From: Mangrovicoccus algicola
GTDB lineage: Bacteria > Pseudomonadota > Alphaproteobacteria > Rhodobacterales > Rhodobacteraceae
Direction of reading: 5' to 3'
NCBI RefSeq assembly: GCF_014903745.1
Contig: NZ_JACVXA010000039.1
Location: forward strand, 1 to 47,914
Length of the DNA: 47,914 nt
Position numbers and translations under genes: made by a program. Within the stretch, counting starts at the first letter, position 1; every line of letters begins with the position of its first letter. The notes under the pieces are model-generated. The model ran no database searches, was not told where the DNA came from, and saw only the letters and a list, made by a program, of their open reading frames with translations. Positions 34,331 through 42,475 of this stretch are shown in pieces.

Positions 34331-37300
34331 ATGGCGGAGTTCTCGAAGATTCTCGTGGCCAATCGCGGCGAGATCGCGATCCGCGTGATGCGGGCAGCCA
34401 ACGAGCTGGGCAAGAAGACCGTCGCGGTCTATGCCGAGGAGGACAAGCTGGGCCTGCACCGCTTCAAGGCGGACGAGGCCTACCGGATCGGCGAAGGGCT
34501 GGGCCCGGTTGCGGCCTATCTGTCGATCCCCGAGATCATCCGCGTCGCGAAGATGTCGGGCGCCGACGCGATCCATCCCGGTTACGGCCTGCTGTCGGAG
34601 AATCCCGAATTCGTCGAGGCCTGCGACGCGGCGGGGATCACCTTCATCGGCCCGAAGGCCGAAACGATGCGCGCGCTCGGCGACAAGGCCTCTGCCCGCA
34701 AGGTCGCGATTGCCGCGGGCGTGCCGGTGATTCCGGCGACCGAAGTGCTGGGCGATGATTTCGACGCCATCGCCGCCGAGGCCGCCGGGATCGGCTATCC
34801 GCTGATGCTGAAGGCCAGCTGGGGCGGCGGCGGGCGCGGCATGCGCCCGATCCAGGACCCGTCCGAGCTGAGGGACAAGATCGCCGAGGGCCGCCGCGAG
34901 GCCGAGGCCGCCTTTGGCAATGGCGAGGGCTACCTGGAGAAGATGATCACCCGCGCCCGCCATGTCGAGGTCCAGATCCTCGGCGACAAGATGGGCAACA
35001 TCTATCACCTCTACGAACGCGACTGCTCGGTCCAGCGGCGCAACCAGAAGGTCGTCGAACGCGCCCCCGCCCCCTACCTGTCCGAGGCGCAGCGCGAGGA
35101 GATCTGCGAACTGGGCCGCAAGATCTGCGCCCATGTGAATTACGAATGCGCGGGCACGGTCGAATTCCTGATGGATATGGAGACGGGGCGCTTCTACTTC
35201 ATCGAGGTGAACCCGCGGGTCCAGGTGGAACATACCGTCACCGAGGAAGTCACCGGCATCGACATCGTCCAGGCCCAGATCAAGATCGCCGAGGGCAAGT
35301 CGCTGACCGAGGCGACCGGCAAGGCCAGCCAGTACGACATCCGCCTGACGGGGCACGCGCTGCAGACGCGGATCACCACCGAGGATCCGCAGAACAACTT
35401 CATCCCCGATTACGGCCGCATCACCGCCTATCGCAGCGCCACCGGCATGGGGATCCGGCTGGATGGCGGCACGGCCTATGCCGGCGGCGTCATCACCCGC
35501 TATTACGACTCGCTGCTGGTGAAGGTGACGGCCAAGGCGCAGACCCCCGAGGCCGCGATCCGCCGGATGGACCGGGCGCTGCGCGAATTCCGCATCCGCG
35601 GCGTGTCGACCAATATCGATTTCGTCATCAACCTGCTGAAACACCCGGTCTTCCTCAACAACGAGTATTCGACCAAGTTCATCGACACCACGCCCGGGCT
35701 GTTCGATTTCAAGACCCGCGCCGACCGCGCGACCAAGGTGCTGACCTATATCGCCGACATCACGGTGAACGGCCAACCCGAGACCGCCGGGCGCGTGAAG
35801 CCGGAGGCGCGCGAGCCGCGCCCGCCGGAGGTCGAGCACGGGCTGGCCCCCGCGGGCACGCGCACCCTGCTGGAGGCCGAAGGGCCGCGGGCGGTCGCCG
35901 ACTGGATGGCCGCGCAGGACCGGCTCCTGCTGACCGACACGACGATGCGCGACGGGCACCAGTCGCTTCTGGCGACGCGGATGCGCTCGATCGACATGAT
36001 CCGCGTGGCGCCTGCCTATGCGGCGCATCTGCCGGGGCTGTTTTCCGTCGAATGCTGGGGCGGCGCGACCTTCGACGTGGCCTATCGCTTCCTGCAGGAA
36101 TGCCCCTGGCAGCGGCTGCGCGACCTGCGCGCGCGCATGCCCAACGTGATGACCCAGATGCTGCTGCGCGCCTCCAACGGCGTGGGCTACACCAATTACC
36201 CCGACAATGTGGTGCAAAGCTTCGTGGCGCAGGCCGCGGCCTCGGGCGTGGATGTCTTCCGCGTCTTCGACAGCCTGAACTGGGTGGAGAACATGCGCGT
36301 CGCCATGGATGCGGTGATCGCGGCGGACAAGCTCTGCGAGGGCACGATCTGCTATACGGGCGATCTGCTGGATCCGGCGCGGTCGAAATACGACCTGAAT
36401 TACTACGTCTCCATGGGCAAGGACCTGAAGGCCGCGGGCGCGCATGTGCTGGGGCTGAAGGACATGGCGGGCCTGCTGAAACCCACACAGGCCGGGATGC
36501 TGGTGCGCGCGCTGAAGGAGGAGGTCGGCCTGCCGATCCATTTCCACACGCATGACACCTCGGGCGTGGCGGGCGCCACGATCCTGGCCGCCGCCGAGGC
36601 CGGGGTGGATGCGGTCGATGCCGCGATGGACGCCTTCTCGGGGGGCACCTCGCAGCCCTGCCTCGGCTCCATCGTCGAAAGCCTGCGCCACACCGCGCGC
36701 GATACCGGGCTGGACATCGCCCGGATCCGCGAGATCTCGGATTACTGGGAGGCCGTGCGGGCGCAATACGCGGCCTTCGAGGCGGGGCTTCAGGCCCCGG
36801 CCTCCGAGGTCTACCTGCACGAGATGCCCGGCGGGCAGTTCACCAACCTCAAGGCGCAGGCCCGGTCCATGGGGCTGGAGGAGCGCTGGCACGAGGTCGC
36901 CCAGACCTATGCCGAGGTGAACCAGATGTTCGGCGACATCGTGAAGGTCACGCCCTCCTCGAAGGTGGTCGGCGACATGGCGCTGATGATGGTGTCGCAG
37001 GGGCTGACCCGCGCCGAGGTCGAGGATCCCAAGAAGGACGTCGCCTTCCCCGACTCGGTCATCGACATGATGAAGGGCAATCTGGGCCAGCCCCCGGGCG
37101 GGTTCCCGGCAGGCATCGTCGCCAAGGTGCTGAAGGGCGAGGCGCCCAATACCGAACGTCCGGGGCTGCACCTGCCGCCCGTCGACCTGGAGGCCGAGCG
37201 CGCGAAGCTGGCGGAACAGTTCGGGGTGGAGATCGACGACGAGGACCTGAACGGGTCGCTGATGTATCCCAAGGTCTTCGCCGATTACATGGCGCGGCAC

Positions 37301-37765
37301 GAAACCTACGGGCCGGTGCGCACCCTGCCGACGCGGACCTTCTTCTACGGGATGGAACCGGCCGAGGAGGTCTCGGTCGAGATCGATCCCGGCAAGACGC
37401 TGGAGATCCGGCTGCAGACGGTGGGCGAGACCCAGGACGATGGCGATGTGCGGGTGTTCTTCGAGCTGAACGGCCAGCCGCGCACGATCCGCGTGCCCAA
37501 CCGGGCGGCCAAGGCCTCCTCCGCGGCGCGGCCCAGGGCGGAGGCCGGGAACCCCCGCCATATCGGCGCGCCGATGCCGGGCATCGCCTCGCAGATCTCG
37601 GTCGCGCCGGGACAGGAGGTGAAGGAGGGCGACCTGATCGTGGTGATCGAGGCGATGAAGATGGAGACCGGGCTCTATGCCGAAGCGGCGGGCAAGGTGA
37701 AGGCCGTCCATGTCACCCCCGGCGCGCAGATCGACGCCAAGGACCTTCTGGTCGAACTGGAATGA
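34331..37765 (+). CDS. pyc: Pyruvate carboxylase
   Basis: This biotin enzyme carboxylates pyruvate to oxaloacetate to refill the TCA cycle. The single chain of 1144 residues has an N-terminal biotin carboxylase (ILVANRGEIAIRVMRAANEL, the ATP loop KASWGGGGRGM, FIEVNPRVQVEHTVTEE), a central carboxyltransferase (LLLTDTTMRDGHQSLLATRM, with metal-binding HFHTHDTSG), a tetramerization region, and a C-terminal biotinyl domain (VVIEAMKMETG, biotinylated Lys at about residue 1110). The ATG at 34331 (MAEFSKILVANRGE) is chosen over a GTG two codons earlier. Confidence 0.97.
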   Translation: MAEFSKILVANRGEIAIRVMRAANELGKKTVAVYAEEDKLGLHRFKADEAYRIGEGLGPVAAYLSIPEIIRVAKMSGADAIHPGYGLLSENPEFVEACDAAGITFIGPKAETMRALGDKASARKVAIAAGVPVIPATEVLGDDFDAIAAEAAGIGYPLMLKASWGGGGRGMRPIQDPSELRDKIAEGRREAEAAFGNGEGYLEKMITRARHVEVQILGDKMGNIYHLYERDCSVQRRNQKVVERAPAPYLSEAQREEICELGRKICAHVNYECAGTVEFLMDMETGRFYFIEVNPRVQVEHTVTEEVTGIDIVQAQIKIAEGKSLTEATGKASQYDIRLTGHALQTRITTEDPQNNFIPDYGRITAYRSATGMGIRLDGGTAYAGGVITRYYDSLLVKVTAKAQTPEAAIRRMDRALREFRIRGVSTNIDFVINLLKHPVFLNNEYSTKFIDTTPGLFDFKTRADRATKVLTYIADITVNGQPETAGRVKPEAREPRPPEVEHGLAPAGTRTLLEAEGPRAVADWMAAQDRLLLTDTTMRDGHQSLLATRMRSIDMIRVAPAYAAHLPGLFSVECWGGATFDVAYRFLQECPWQRLRDLRARMPNVMTQMLLRASNGVGYTNYPDNVVQSFVAQAAASGVDVFRVFDSLNWVENMRVAMDAVIAADKLCEGTICYTGDLLDPARSKYDLNYYVSMGKDLKAAGAHVLGLKDMAGLLKPTQAGMLVRALKEEVGLPIHFHTHDTSGVAGATILAAAEAGVDAVDAAMDAFSGGTSQPCLGSIVESLRHTARDTGLDIARIREISDYWEAVRAQYAAFEAGLQAPASEVYLHEMPGGQFTNLKAQARSMGLEERWHEVAQTYAEVNQMFGDIVKVTPSSKVVGDMALMMVSQGLTRAEVEDPKKDVAFPDSVIDMMKGNLGQPPGGFPAGIVAKVLKGEAPNTERPGLHLPPVDLEAERAKLAEQFGVEIDDEDLNGSLMYPKVFADYMARHETYGPVRTLPTRTFFYGMEPAEEVSVEIDPGKTLEIRLQTVGETQDDGDVRVFFELNGQPRTIRVPNRAAKASSAARPRAEAGNPRHIGAPMPGIASQISVAPGQEVKEGDLIVVIEAMKMETGLYAEAAGKVKAVHVTPGAQIDAKDLLVELE

Positions 37766-37774
37766 CCCCCGGCC

Positions 37775-37794
37775 GGGGGCGGTGCGCCGCCCCC
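37775..37794 (+). terminator. GC-rich hairpin after pyc
   Basis: GGGGGCGG-TGCG-CCGCCCCC is a perfect 8-bp stem, 9 bp after the pyc stop. It lacks a T-run, so it may stabilise the 3' end rather than terminate. Confidence 0.35.
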
Positions 37795-37882
37795 GCCCCG
37801 CGCGACCGATTTGCCGCCTTTGCCCCGGCAGGAGCGGCCGCTAGGCTGGCCTGGCATCGATCCTTGCGGGAGGAGGCGCGCG

Positions 37883-38965
37883 ATGGAAGAGGTTCTGCTG
37901 CATGTCGGCATGCACAAGACGGGGACGAGCTCGCTGCAGGCGACGCTGGCGGGCTATGACGACGGGGACACGGTCTATGCGCAGCTCGGACAATCCGCCA
38001 ACCATTCCGTCCCGGTCTATACCGCCTTCTCCTCCCAGCCCGGCGCCTATCACCACTGGCGCGCCCTGGGGCTGGGCCCGTCGCAGGTCGAGGACCGGCG
38101 CCGCGGCTTCCTGAACCGCCTCGACGCCCTGCTGGCCCGCCCCGACCGCCGCAGGCTGATCCTGTCGGGCGAGGATATCAGCATTCTCGACCCGCAGGGA
38201 AAGACGGCGCTGATCGGGTTCCTGCGCGACAGGGTCCCGCGGCTCGACGTGGTGTGCTATCTGCGCTCGCCCGGCGGCTATGCCCTCTCTGCCTTCCAGC
38301 AGCGCATCCGCGGCGGCGGCATCGCCGCCCTGCCTCCGGTCTGCGACCCGCTCTACCGGCTGCGCACCGAGGGGTTCCGGGACGATCCGCGGGTCAGCCG
38401 GCTGCGGGTCCGCGAATTCGCGCGCGACAAGCTGAAGGGCCATGACATCGTCGAGGATTTCGCCGCGCTGACCGGGCTGGACACGGCCCGCATGACCCGC
38501 CGGACGCGCAACGAAGGCATGAGCGCCGCCGCGACCAAGCTGGTCTATTGCTTCAACCGGACCATGCCGCTGCGCGACGGCGACCGCGTGCTGCAGGCCG
38601 CGCGCCTGGCCCTGGGCGCCGAGATCGCCGCCGCCTATCCCGGACCCGGCCTCGAGGCGGCACGGGTGGCCTGCCTGGCGGAACATGCCGAGACGCCCTG
38701 GCTGCGCGACGCGTTCGCCATCGACTTCACCGCCGCGCTGCAGGATGCCGCGCCCCCCCGCGAGGCGCTGGAGGCGCATATGGCAGATCTGTCGGGCATC
38801 CCCATGGCCCCGCTGGACGCGCTTCTGGCGGAAAAGGCGATCTCGGGGCGTTTCCCCGCCCCCGCCGACAAGCTTCTGCGGCTTTACCTGTGGCATGTCG
38901 GAAAGACCCAGGAGAGGACAGAGCGGCAGGCCCGCCGCGCCGAGGCTACTCCATCGCCAGGATGA
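37883..38965 (+). CDS. Sulfotransferase-like protein
   Basis: This 360-residue cytoplasmic protein starts MEEVLLHVGMHKTGTSSLQA, whose HVGMHKTGTSSLQ has the form of the PAPS 5'-phosphosulfate loop of sulfotransferases. A second candidate PAPS element is VCYLRSPGGYALSAFQQRI near residue 130. Many Rhodobacterales carry such orphan sulfotransferase-like genes, some involved in surface polysaccharides; the acceptor is unknown. The start at 37883 follows GGGAGGAGG. It overlaps the phaZ 3' end by 20 bp tail to tail. Confidence 0.7.
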   Translation: MEEVLLHVGMHKTGTSSLQATLAGYDDGDTVYAQLGQSANHSVPVYTAFSSQPGAYHHWRALGLGPSQVEDRRRGFLNRLDALLARPDRRRLILSGEDISILDPQGKTALIGFLRDRVPRLDVVCYLRSPGGYALSAFQQRIRGGGIAALPPVCDPLYRLRTEGFRDDPRVSRLRVREFARDKLKGHDIVEDFAALTGLDTARMTRRTRNEGMSAAATKLVYCFNRTMPLRDGDRVLQAARLALGAEIAAAYPGPGLEAARVACLAEHAETPWLRDAFAIDFTAALQDAAPPREALEAHMADLSGIPMAPLDALLAEKAISGRFPAPADKLLRLYLWHVGKTQERTERQARRAEATPSPG

Positions 38966-40157
38966 GGTTCCTGACCTGGGGATAGATCTCGTTTTCCCAG
39001 CGGCGCCCGTTGAACACCCCGTAATGGCCGACATTGGCCTGCAGGTGATGCCGCTTCAGATGCGGCCGCAGCGACGAACACAGCTCATGCGCGGCCGAGG
39101 TCTGCCCCAGCGCGCAGATGTCGTCGCGCCCGCCCTCGACGGTCAGAAGCGCGGTGCGCCGGATCGCGGCCGGTTTCACCTTGCGGCCGCGATAGGTGAA
39201 TTCGCCCGTGGCCAGTTCCGCCTTCTGGAACACCCGCTCGATCGTTTCCAGGTAGAATTCCGCGGGCAGGTCGAGGACGGCGAAATACTCGTCGTAGAAA
39301 TCCTTGATCTTCTGCGCCTCGCGCAGCTCGCCCCGCACCAGGTGGTTGAACAGCCGCCGGTGCTGGTCCTGGTGGCGCTCCATGTTCATCGACATGAAGG
39401 CATAAAGCTGCACGAAACCCGGATAGACCAGCCGGCCGCCCCCCGGATGCCGCGCGGGCACGCGGGCGATGACATTGGTCTCGAACCAGTCCATCGGCTT
39501 CTCGTTGGCCAGGTCGTTGACCGCCGTGGGGCTTTCGCGCACGTCGATCGGCCCGGCCATCAGCGTCATCGAGACCGGCGTGGCGGGGTTGCCGTCCTCC
39601 GACATCACCGCGACGGCGGCCAGGGCCTGCACGCAGGGCTGGCACACCGCCAGGATGTTCGAGCCCGGCCCGATATGTTCGAGAAAGCGGATCAGGTAGG
39701 CGACGTAATCCTCCACCCCGAAGGCGCCTTCGGACAGGGGCACGTCGCGGGCATTGGCCCAGTCGGTGACATAGACGTCGTGATCGCGCAGCAGCACCTC
39801 CACCGTGCCGCGCAGGAGCGTCGCGAAATGACCCGACAGGGGCGCGACCACCAGGATCGGCGGCTGCGCGGTATCGACATCCTTGCGGAAATGCAGCAGC
39901 TGGCCGAAAGGGAGCCGCATCGCCACCTCCTCGGTCACGGTCGCGTCGCGATTGCCGACCCGCACCTTGTGGATGCCGAAATCGGGGCGGGCATGGCCCA
40001 GCTCGAACCGCGAGAGCATTTCCATCGAGGCGTCGAACCAGGCTGCCGCGCCGGTCATCACCTGTCCCCAGGGGGTCCCGCCCAGGCGCAGGCTGCGCGC
40101 CATCCGCCGCATGGGCGCGATCGCGTCATCCTGGAACTGATAGCCCGCATACAGCAT
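38946..40157 (-). CDS. phaZ: Intracellular poly(3-hydroxybutyrate) depolymerase
   Basis: This enzyme mobilises stored PHB granules. The 403-residue alpha/beta hydrolase has no signal peptide. The nucleophile is Cys172 in ILAVCQPCVQA, the Cys-type lipase box of intracellular depolymerases such as R. eutropha PhaZ1 (VCQP). VAPLSGHFATLLRGT near 105 fits the oxyanion region, and LKRHHLQANVGHYGVFNG near the C-terminus carries the catalytic His. No phaC, phaP or phaR is adjacent; the divergent gene is a glutathione S-transferase. Confidence 0.92.
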   Translation of the reverse strand: MLYAGYQFQDDAIAPMRRMARSLRLGGTPWGQVMTGAAAWFDASMEMLSRFELGHARPDFGIHKVRVGNRDATVTEEVAMRLPFGQLLHFRKDVDTAQPPILVVAPLSGHFATLLRGTVEVLLRDHDVYVTDWANARDVPLSEGAFGVEDYVAYLIRFLEHIGPGSNILAVCQPCVQALAAVAVMSEDGNPATPVSMTLMAGPIDVRESPTAVNDLANEKPMDWFETNVIARVPARHPGGGRLVYPGFVQLYAFMSMNMERHQDQHRRLFNHLVRGELREAQKIKDFYDEYFAVLDLPAEFYLETIERVFQKAELATGEFTYRGRKVKPAAIRRTALLTVEGGRDDICALGQTSAAHELCSSLRPHLKRHHLQANVGHYGVFNGRRWENEIYPQVRNLILAME

Positions 40158-40219
40158 CCTGCCTGCCCCCTGCCTTGCCGCAGTTTGTCTCGCAGAAAAA
40201 AGTTAGTGCATGTTTCACC

Positions 40220-40251
40220 CTGCTGCGACAGTATTATCTGCAGTGCGGCAT
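40220..40251. promoter_or_regulatory. TGC-rich candidate PhaR-type site between phaZ and gst
   Basis: CTGCTGCGACAG (40220-40231), TATTAT (40232-40237, a possible -10 for gst) and CTGCAGTGCGGCATG (40239-40253) lie between the divergent phaZ and gst genes. PhaR, the PHB-sensing repressor, binds TGC-rich sites near pha genes in Rhodobacterales. The match is suggestive only. Confidence 0.3.
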
Positions 40252-40270
40252 GAAACGCGGAGAAGCGGCC

Positions 40271-40927
40271 ATGGTTCAGGCAACTCTGACCATTTCGTCC
40301 AAGAACTACTCGTCCTGGTCGCTGCGCGGTTGGCTGCTGTGCCGCCTCGCCGGGCTTGATTTCGAGGAAAAGCCCGTCTCTATCGACGATCCCGGCACCC
40401 GACAGGAACTGCTGCTGTTGTCGCCGACGGTGCGCGTGCCGCGCCTGGCCCATGACGGGGTGGAGGTCTGGGACACGCTGGCCATCGCCAATTACCTGCA
40501 TGACACCTTCCCCGATGCGGGGATGTTCCCTGCCGACCGCAAGGCACGCGCCCATTGCCGCGCCATCTCGGGCGAGATGCATTCGGGGTTCTTCAACCTG
40601 CGCTCCGCGCTGCCGATGAACATCAAGGCGCGCCACGCCGCCTTCAAGGTCTTCTCGGGCGCGCGGCCCGACATCGCCCATGTCAAGGAAATCTGGGGCG
40701 ACTGCCTGCGCGCCTATGGCGGGCCGTTCCTGTTCGGCGACGCGCCCTCCGTGGCCGATGCGATGTTCGCCCCGGTCTGCACGCGCTTCCGCACCTATGC
40801 GGTGGAGCTGGAGCCGCCGCTGGCCGCCTATTGCCGGACGATCTTCGACTGGGAACCGATGCGCGACTGGGAAGCCGCCGCCATGGCAGAACCCGACGAG
40901 ATGGCCGAACTGGAAGTCGAGTTCTAG
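40271..40927 (+). CDS. Glutathione S-transferase family protein
   Basis: This 218-residue soluble protein begins MVQATLTISSKNYSSWSLRG; the SSWSLR segment is the usual glutathione-activating Ser region of bacterial GSTs. RVPRLAHDGVEVWDTLAIA is the cis-Pro/thioredoxin-fold end (VP then the ES-like motif), and FGDAPSVADAMFAPVCTRF is the helical C-domain N-cap motif. The start at 40271 (GGAGAAG upstream) is preferred over one 32 codons earlier. Its stop shares the palindrome CTAG with the stop of the convergent glycosyltransferase. Confidence 0.85.
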   Translation: MVQATLTISSKNYSSWSLRGWLLCRLAGLDFEEKPVSIDDPGTRQELLLLSPTVRVPRLAHDGVEVWDTLAIANYLHDTFPDAGMFPADRKARAHCRAISGEMHSGFFNLRSALPMNIKARHAAFKVFSGARPDIAHVKEIWGDCLRAYGGPFLFGDAPSVADAMFAPVCTRFRTYAVELEPPLAAYCRTIFDWEPMRDWEAAAMAEPDEMAELEVEF

Positions 40928-41466
40928 CCCGGCTCCGCCAGCCCCTCCATCGCGCGGAACCGCCCCCGCAGCGCCGGGGCGCGCGCCAGGTCGCGCAACC
41001 CCCCGCCCGGCATCGCCGCCGCGCGCAACCCGCGCGGCAGGAACAGCCCCTGCACCGCCGAGGGGCGGCCCAGCAGGCGCGCCTGCCCGTTCATCCGCGC
41101 CGCCGCCAGGACCGGTCCGATCCCCGCCCGGCGCGGCCGCACCGGGAAATACCCCGCCTGCCCCGCCTCCCCGGACATGTGCCGCGCCAATCCCCGGCAC
41201 CAGTCGCCGCCCAGATGCGTATCGGCGTCGAGGCACAGCAGCCAGTCGCCCGCCGCCGCCGCCAGCCCCGCCGCCAGCGGCCCCCGCACCAGCCGCGCGC
41301 CCAGCTCGTCGGCGATCTCCGCGATGGCCGCCTGCGTGCCGTCATCGGCGAAGACAAGTTCCCGGATCAGCCCCGTGGTCAGGCCCGGCAGGACCGAGTG
41401 CAGCGTGCCCGGCAGTGTCGCGACCGCGTCATGCGTCGGGATCACCACGGAGATCGGTGCCGCCAT
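40924..41466 (-). CDS. Short family 2 glycosyltransferase
   Basis: This 180-residue protein starts MAAPISVVIPTHDAVATLPG. It has FADDGTQAAI and the metal-binding DxD in WLLCLDADTHLGGDW, a GT-A core, followed by a region with PRRAGIGPVLAAARMNG and LLGRPSAVQGLFLPRG. It lacks membrane helices and is shorter than typical GT2 enzymes (about 220 or more). Substrate unknown. It is divergent from the ygfZ-like gene, with 71 bp between starts. Confidence 0.72.
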   Translation of the reverse strand: MAAPISVVIPTHDAVATLPGTLHSVLPGLTTGLIRELVFADDGTQAAIAEIADELGARLVRGPLAAGLAAAAGDWLLCLDADTHLGGDWCRGLARHMSGEAGQAGYFPVRPRRAGIGPVLAAARMNGQARLLGRPSAVQGLFLPRGLRAAAMPGGGLRDLARAPALRGRFRAMEGLAEPG

Positions 41467-41537
41467 GGCCTTTCCTTTCCTGGGCTCTTCGGTCATTTTC
41501 GGCGCGACCCGCGCCCCTGACCCGGAGACCTAGAGCC

Positions 41538-42308
41538 ATGGCAGAGCAAACACAACGTCCGCGCAAGGTGCTGCGCCTCTCGGGCGCCGAGGCCCGTTCC
41601 TTCCTGCAGGGGCTCGTCACCAACGACATCGAGAGGCTGAAGGACGGGGCGGTCTATGCCGCGCTGCTGACCCCGCAGGGCAAGTACCTGTCGGATTTCT
41701 TCCTGGTCCCCGACGGGGCGGAGGCGGTGCTGATGGATCTGCCCGCCGCCCATGCCGAGGCGGTGGCGCAGCGGCTGAGGCTGTACAAGCTGCGCGCGAA
41801 AGTGACCATCGAGACCACGGAGCTGGGCGTGGAACGCGGGCTGGGCCCGGTGCCCGAAGGCGCCTTTGCCGATCCGCGCCATCCCGCCCTGGGCTGGCGC
41901 CGCTACGGGCCGGACCTGGCCGAGACGCCCCGGGTCGCCGCGATGATCGAGGCCGCGCGCATCGCGCAAGCCGTGCCGGAGGCGGATCTGGAGCTGATCC
42001 CGAATGACAGCTACATCCTGGAGGCCGGGTTCGACCGGCTCAACGGCGTGGATTTCCGCAAGGGATGCTATGTCGGGCAGGAAATCGTCGCGCGCATGAA
42101 GCACAAGACCGAGCTGCGCAAGGGACTGCGCCCGGTCAGCGTCTCCGAACCCGTCCCGGTCGGCACGCCGGTCCTGTCCGCGGGGAAGACGGCGGGAACG
42201 CTCTACTCCCAGGCGGAGGGGCTGGGGCTGGCCTTCCTGCGCTTCGACCGGATCGGCCCGGAGATGACGGCAGGCCCGGCACGCGTGGAACTGGCCGCGG
42301 GCGACTGA
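41538..42308 (+). CDS. ygfZ: YgfZ/GcvT-like folate-binding protein for Fe-S cluster assembly
   Basis: This 256-residue protein shows the YgfZ signature KGCYVGQEIVARMKHK and an N-terminal folate-binding aminomethyltransferase-like fold (LRLSGAEARSFLQGLVTNDI). YgfZ supports folate-dependent maturation of some Fe-S enzymes such as MiaB. The conserved Cys of the signature is present. The ATG at 41538 (MAEQTQRPRKVLRLSG) is chosen by homology to the domain start; the open frame upstream is GC-rich read-through across the GST and glycosyltransferase genes. Confidence 0.88.
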   Translation: MAEQTQRPRKVLRLSGAEARSFLQGLVTNDIERLKDGAVYAALLTPQGKYLSDFFLVPDGAEAVLMDLPAAHAEAVAQRLRLYKLRAKVTIETTELGVERGLGPVPEGAFADPRHPALGWRRYGPDLAETPRVAAMIEAARIAQAVPEADLELIPNDSYILEAGFDRLNGVDFRKGCYVGQEIVARMKHKTELRKGLRPVSVSEPVPVGTPVLSAGKTAGTLYSQAEGLGLAFLRFDRIGPEMTAGPARVELAAGD

Positions 42309-42475
42309 CCGGCCCGCAGCCGCGCACCCTCACCGAAGCGCCCGCCGCGATGCCCGGCCCCGGGCAAGCCCCCCCTTCCGGGCGGTGCCGGGCCGGGTCA
42401 GGTCCGTGCCCCCCGATCAGGCGGCCGACGGACGCCGCCCCCGGAATGCGACCCCGGGATGCCCGGCAGCGGCGC

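Noticed and set aside
34220-37711. An open frame of 1163 codons antisense to pyruvate carboxylase
   Set aside because: It mirrors the codon structure of pyc in very high GC DNA and its product is a His/Arg/Asp/Gly-rich sequence without recognisable domains.
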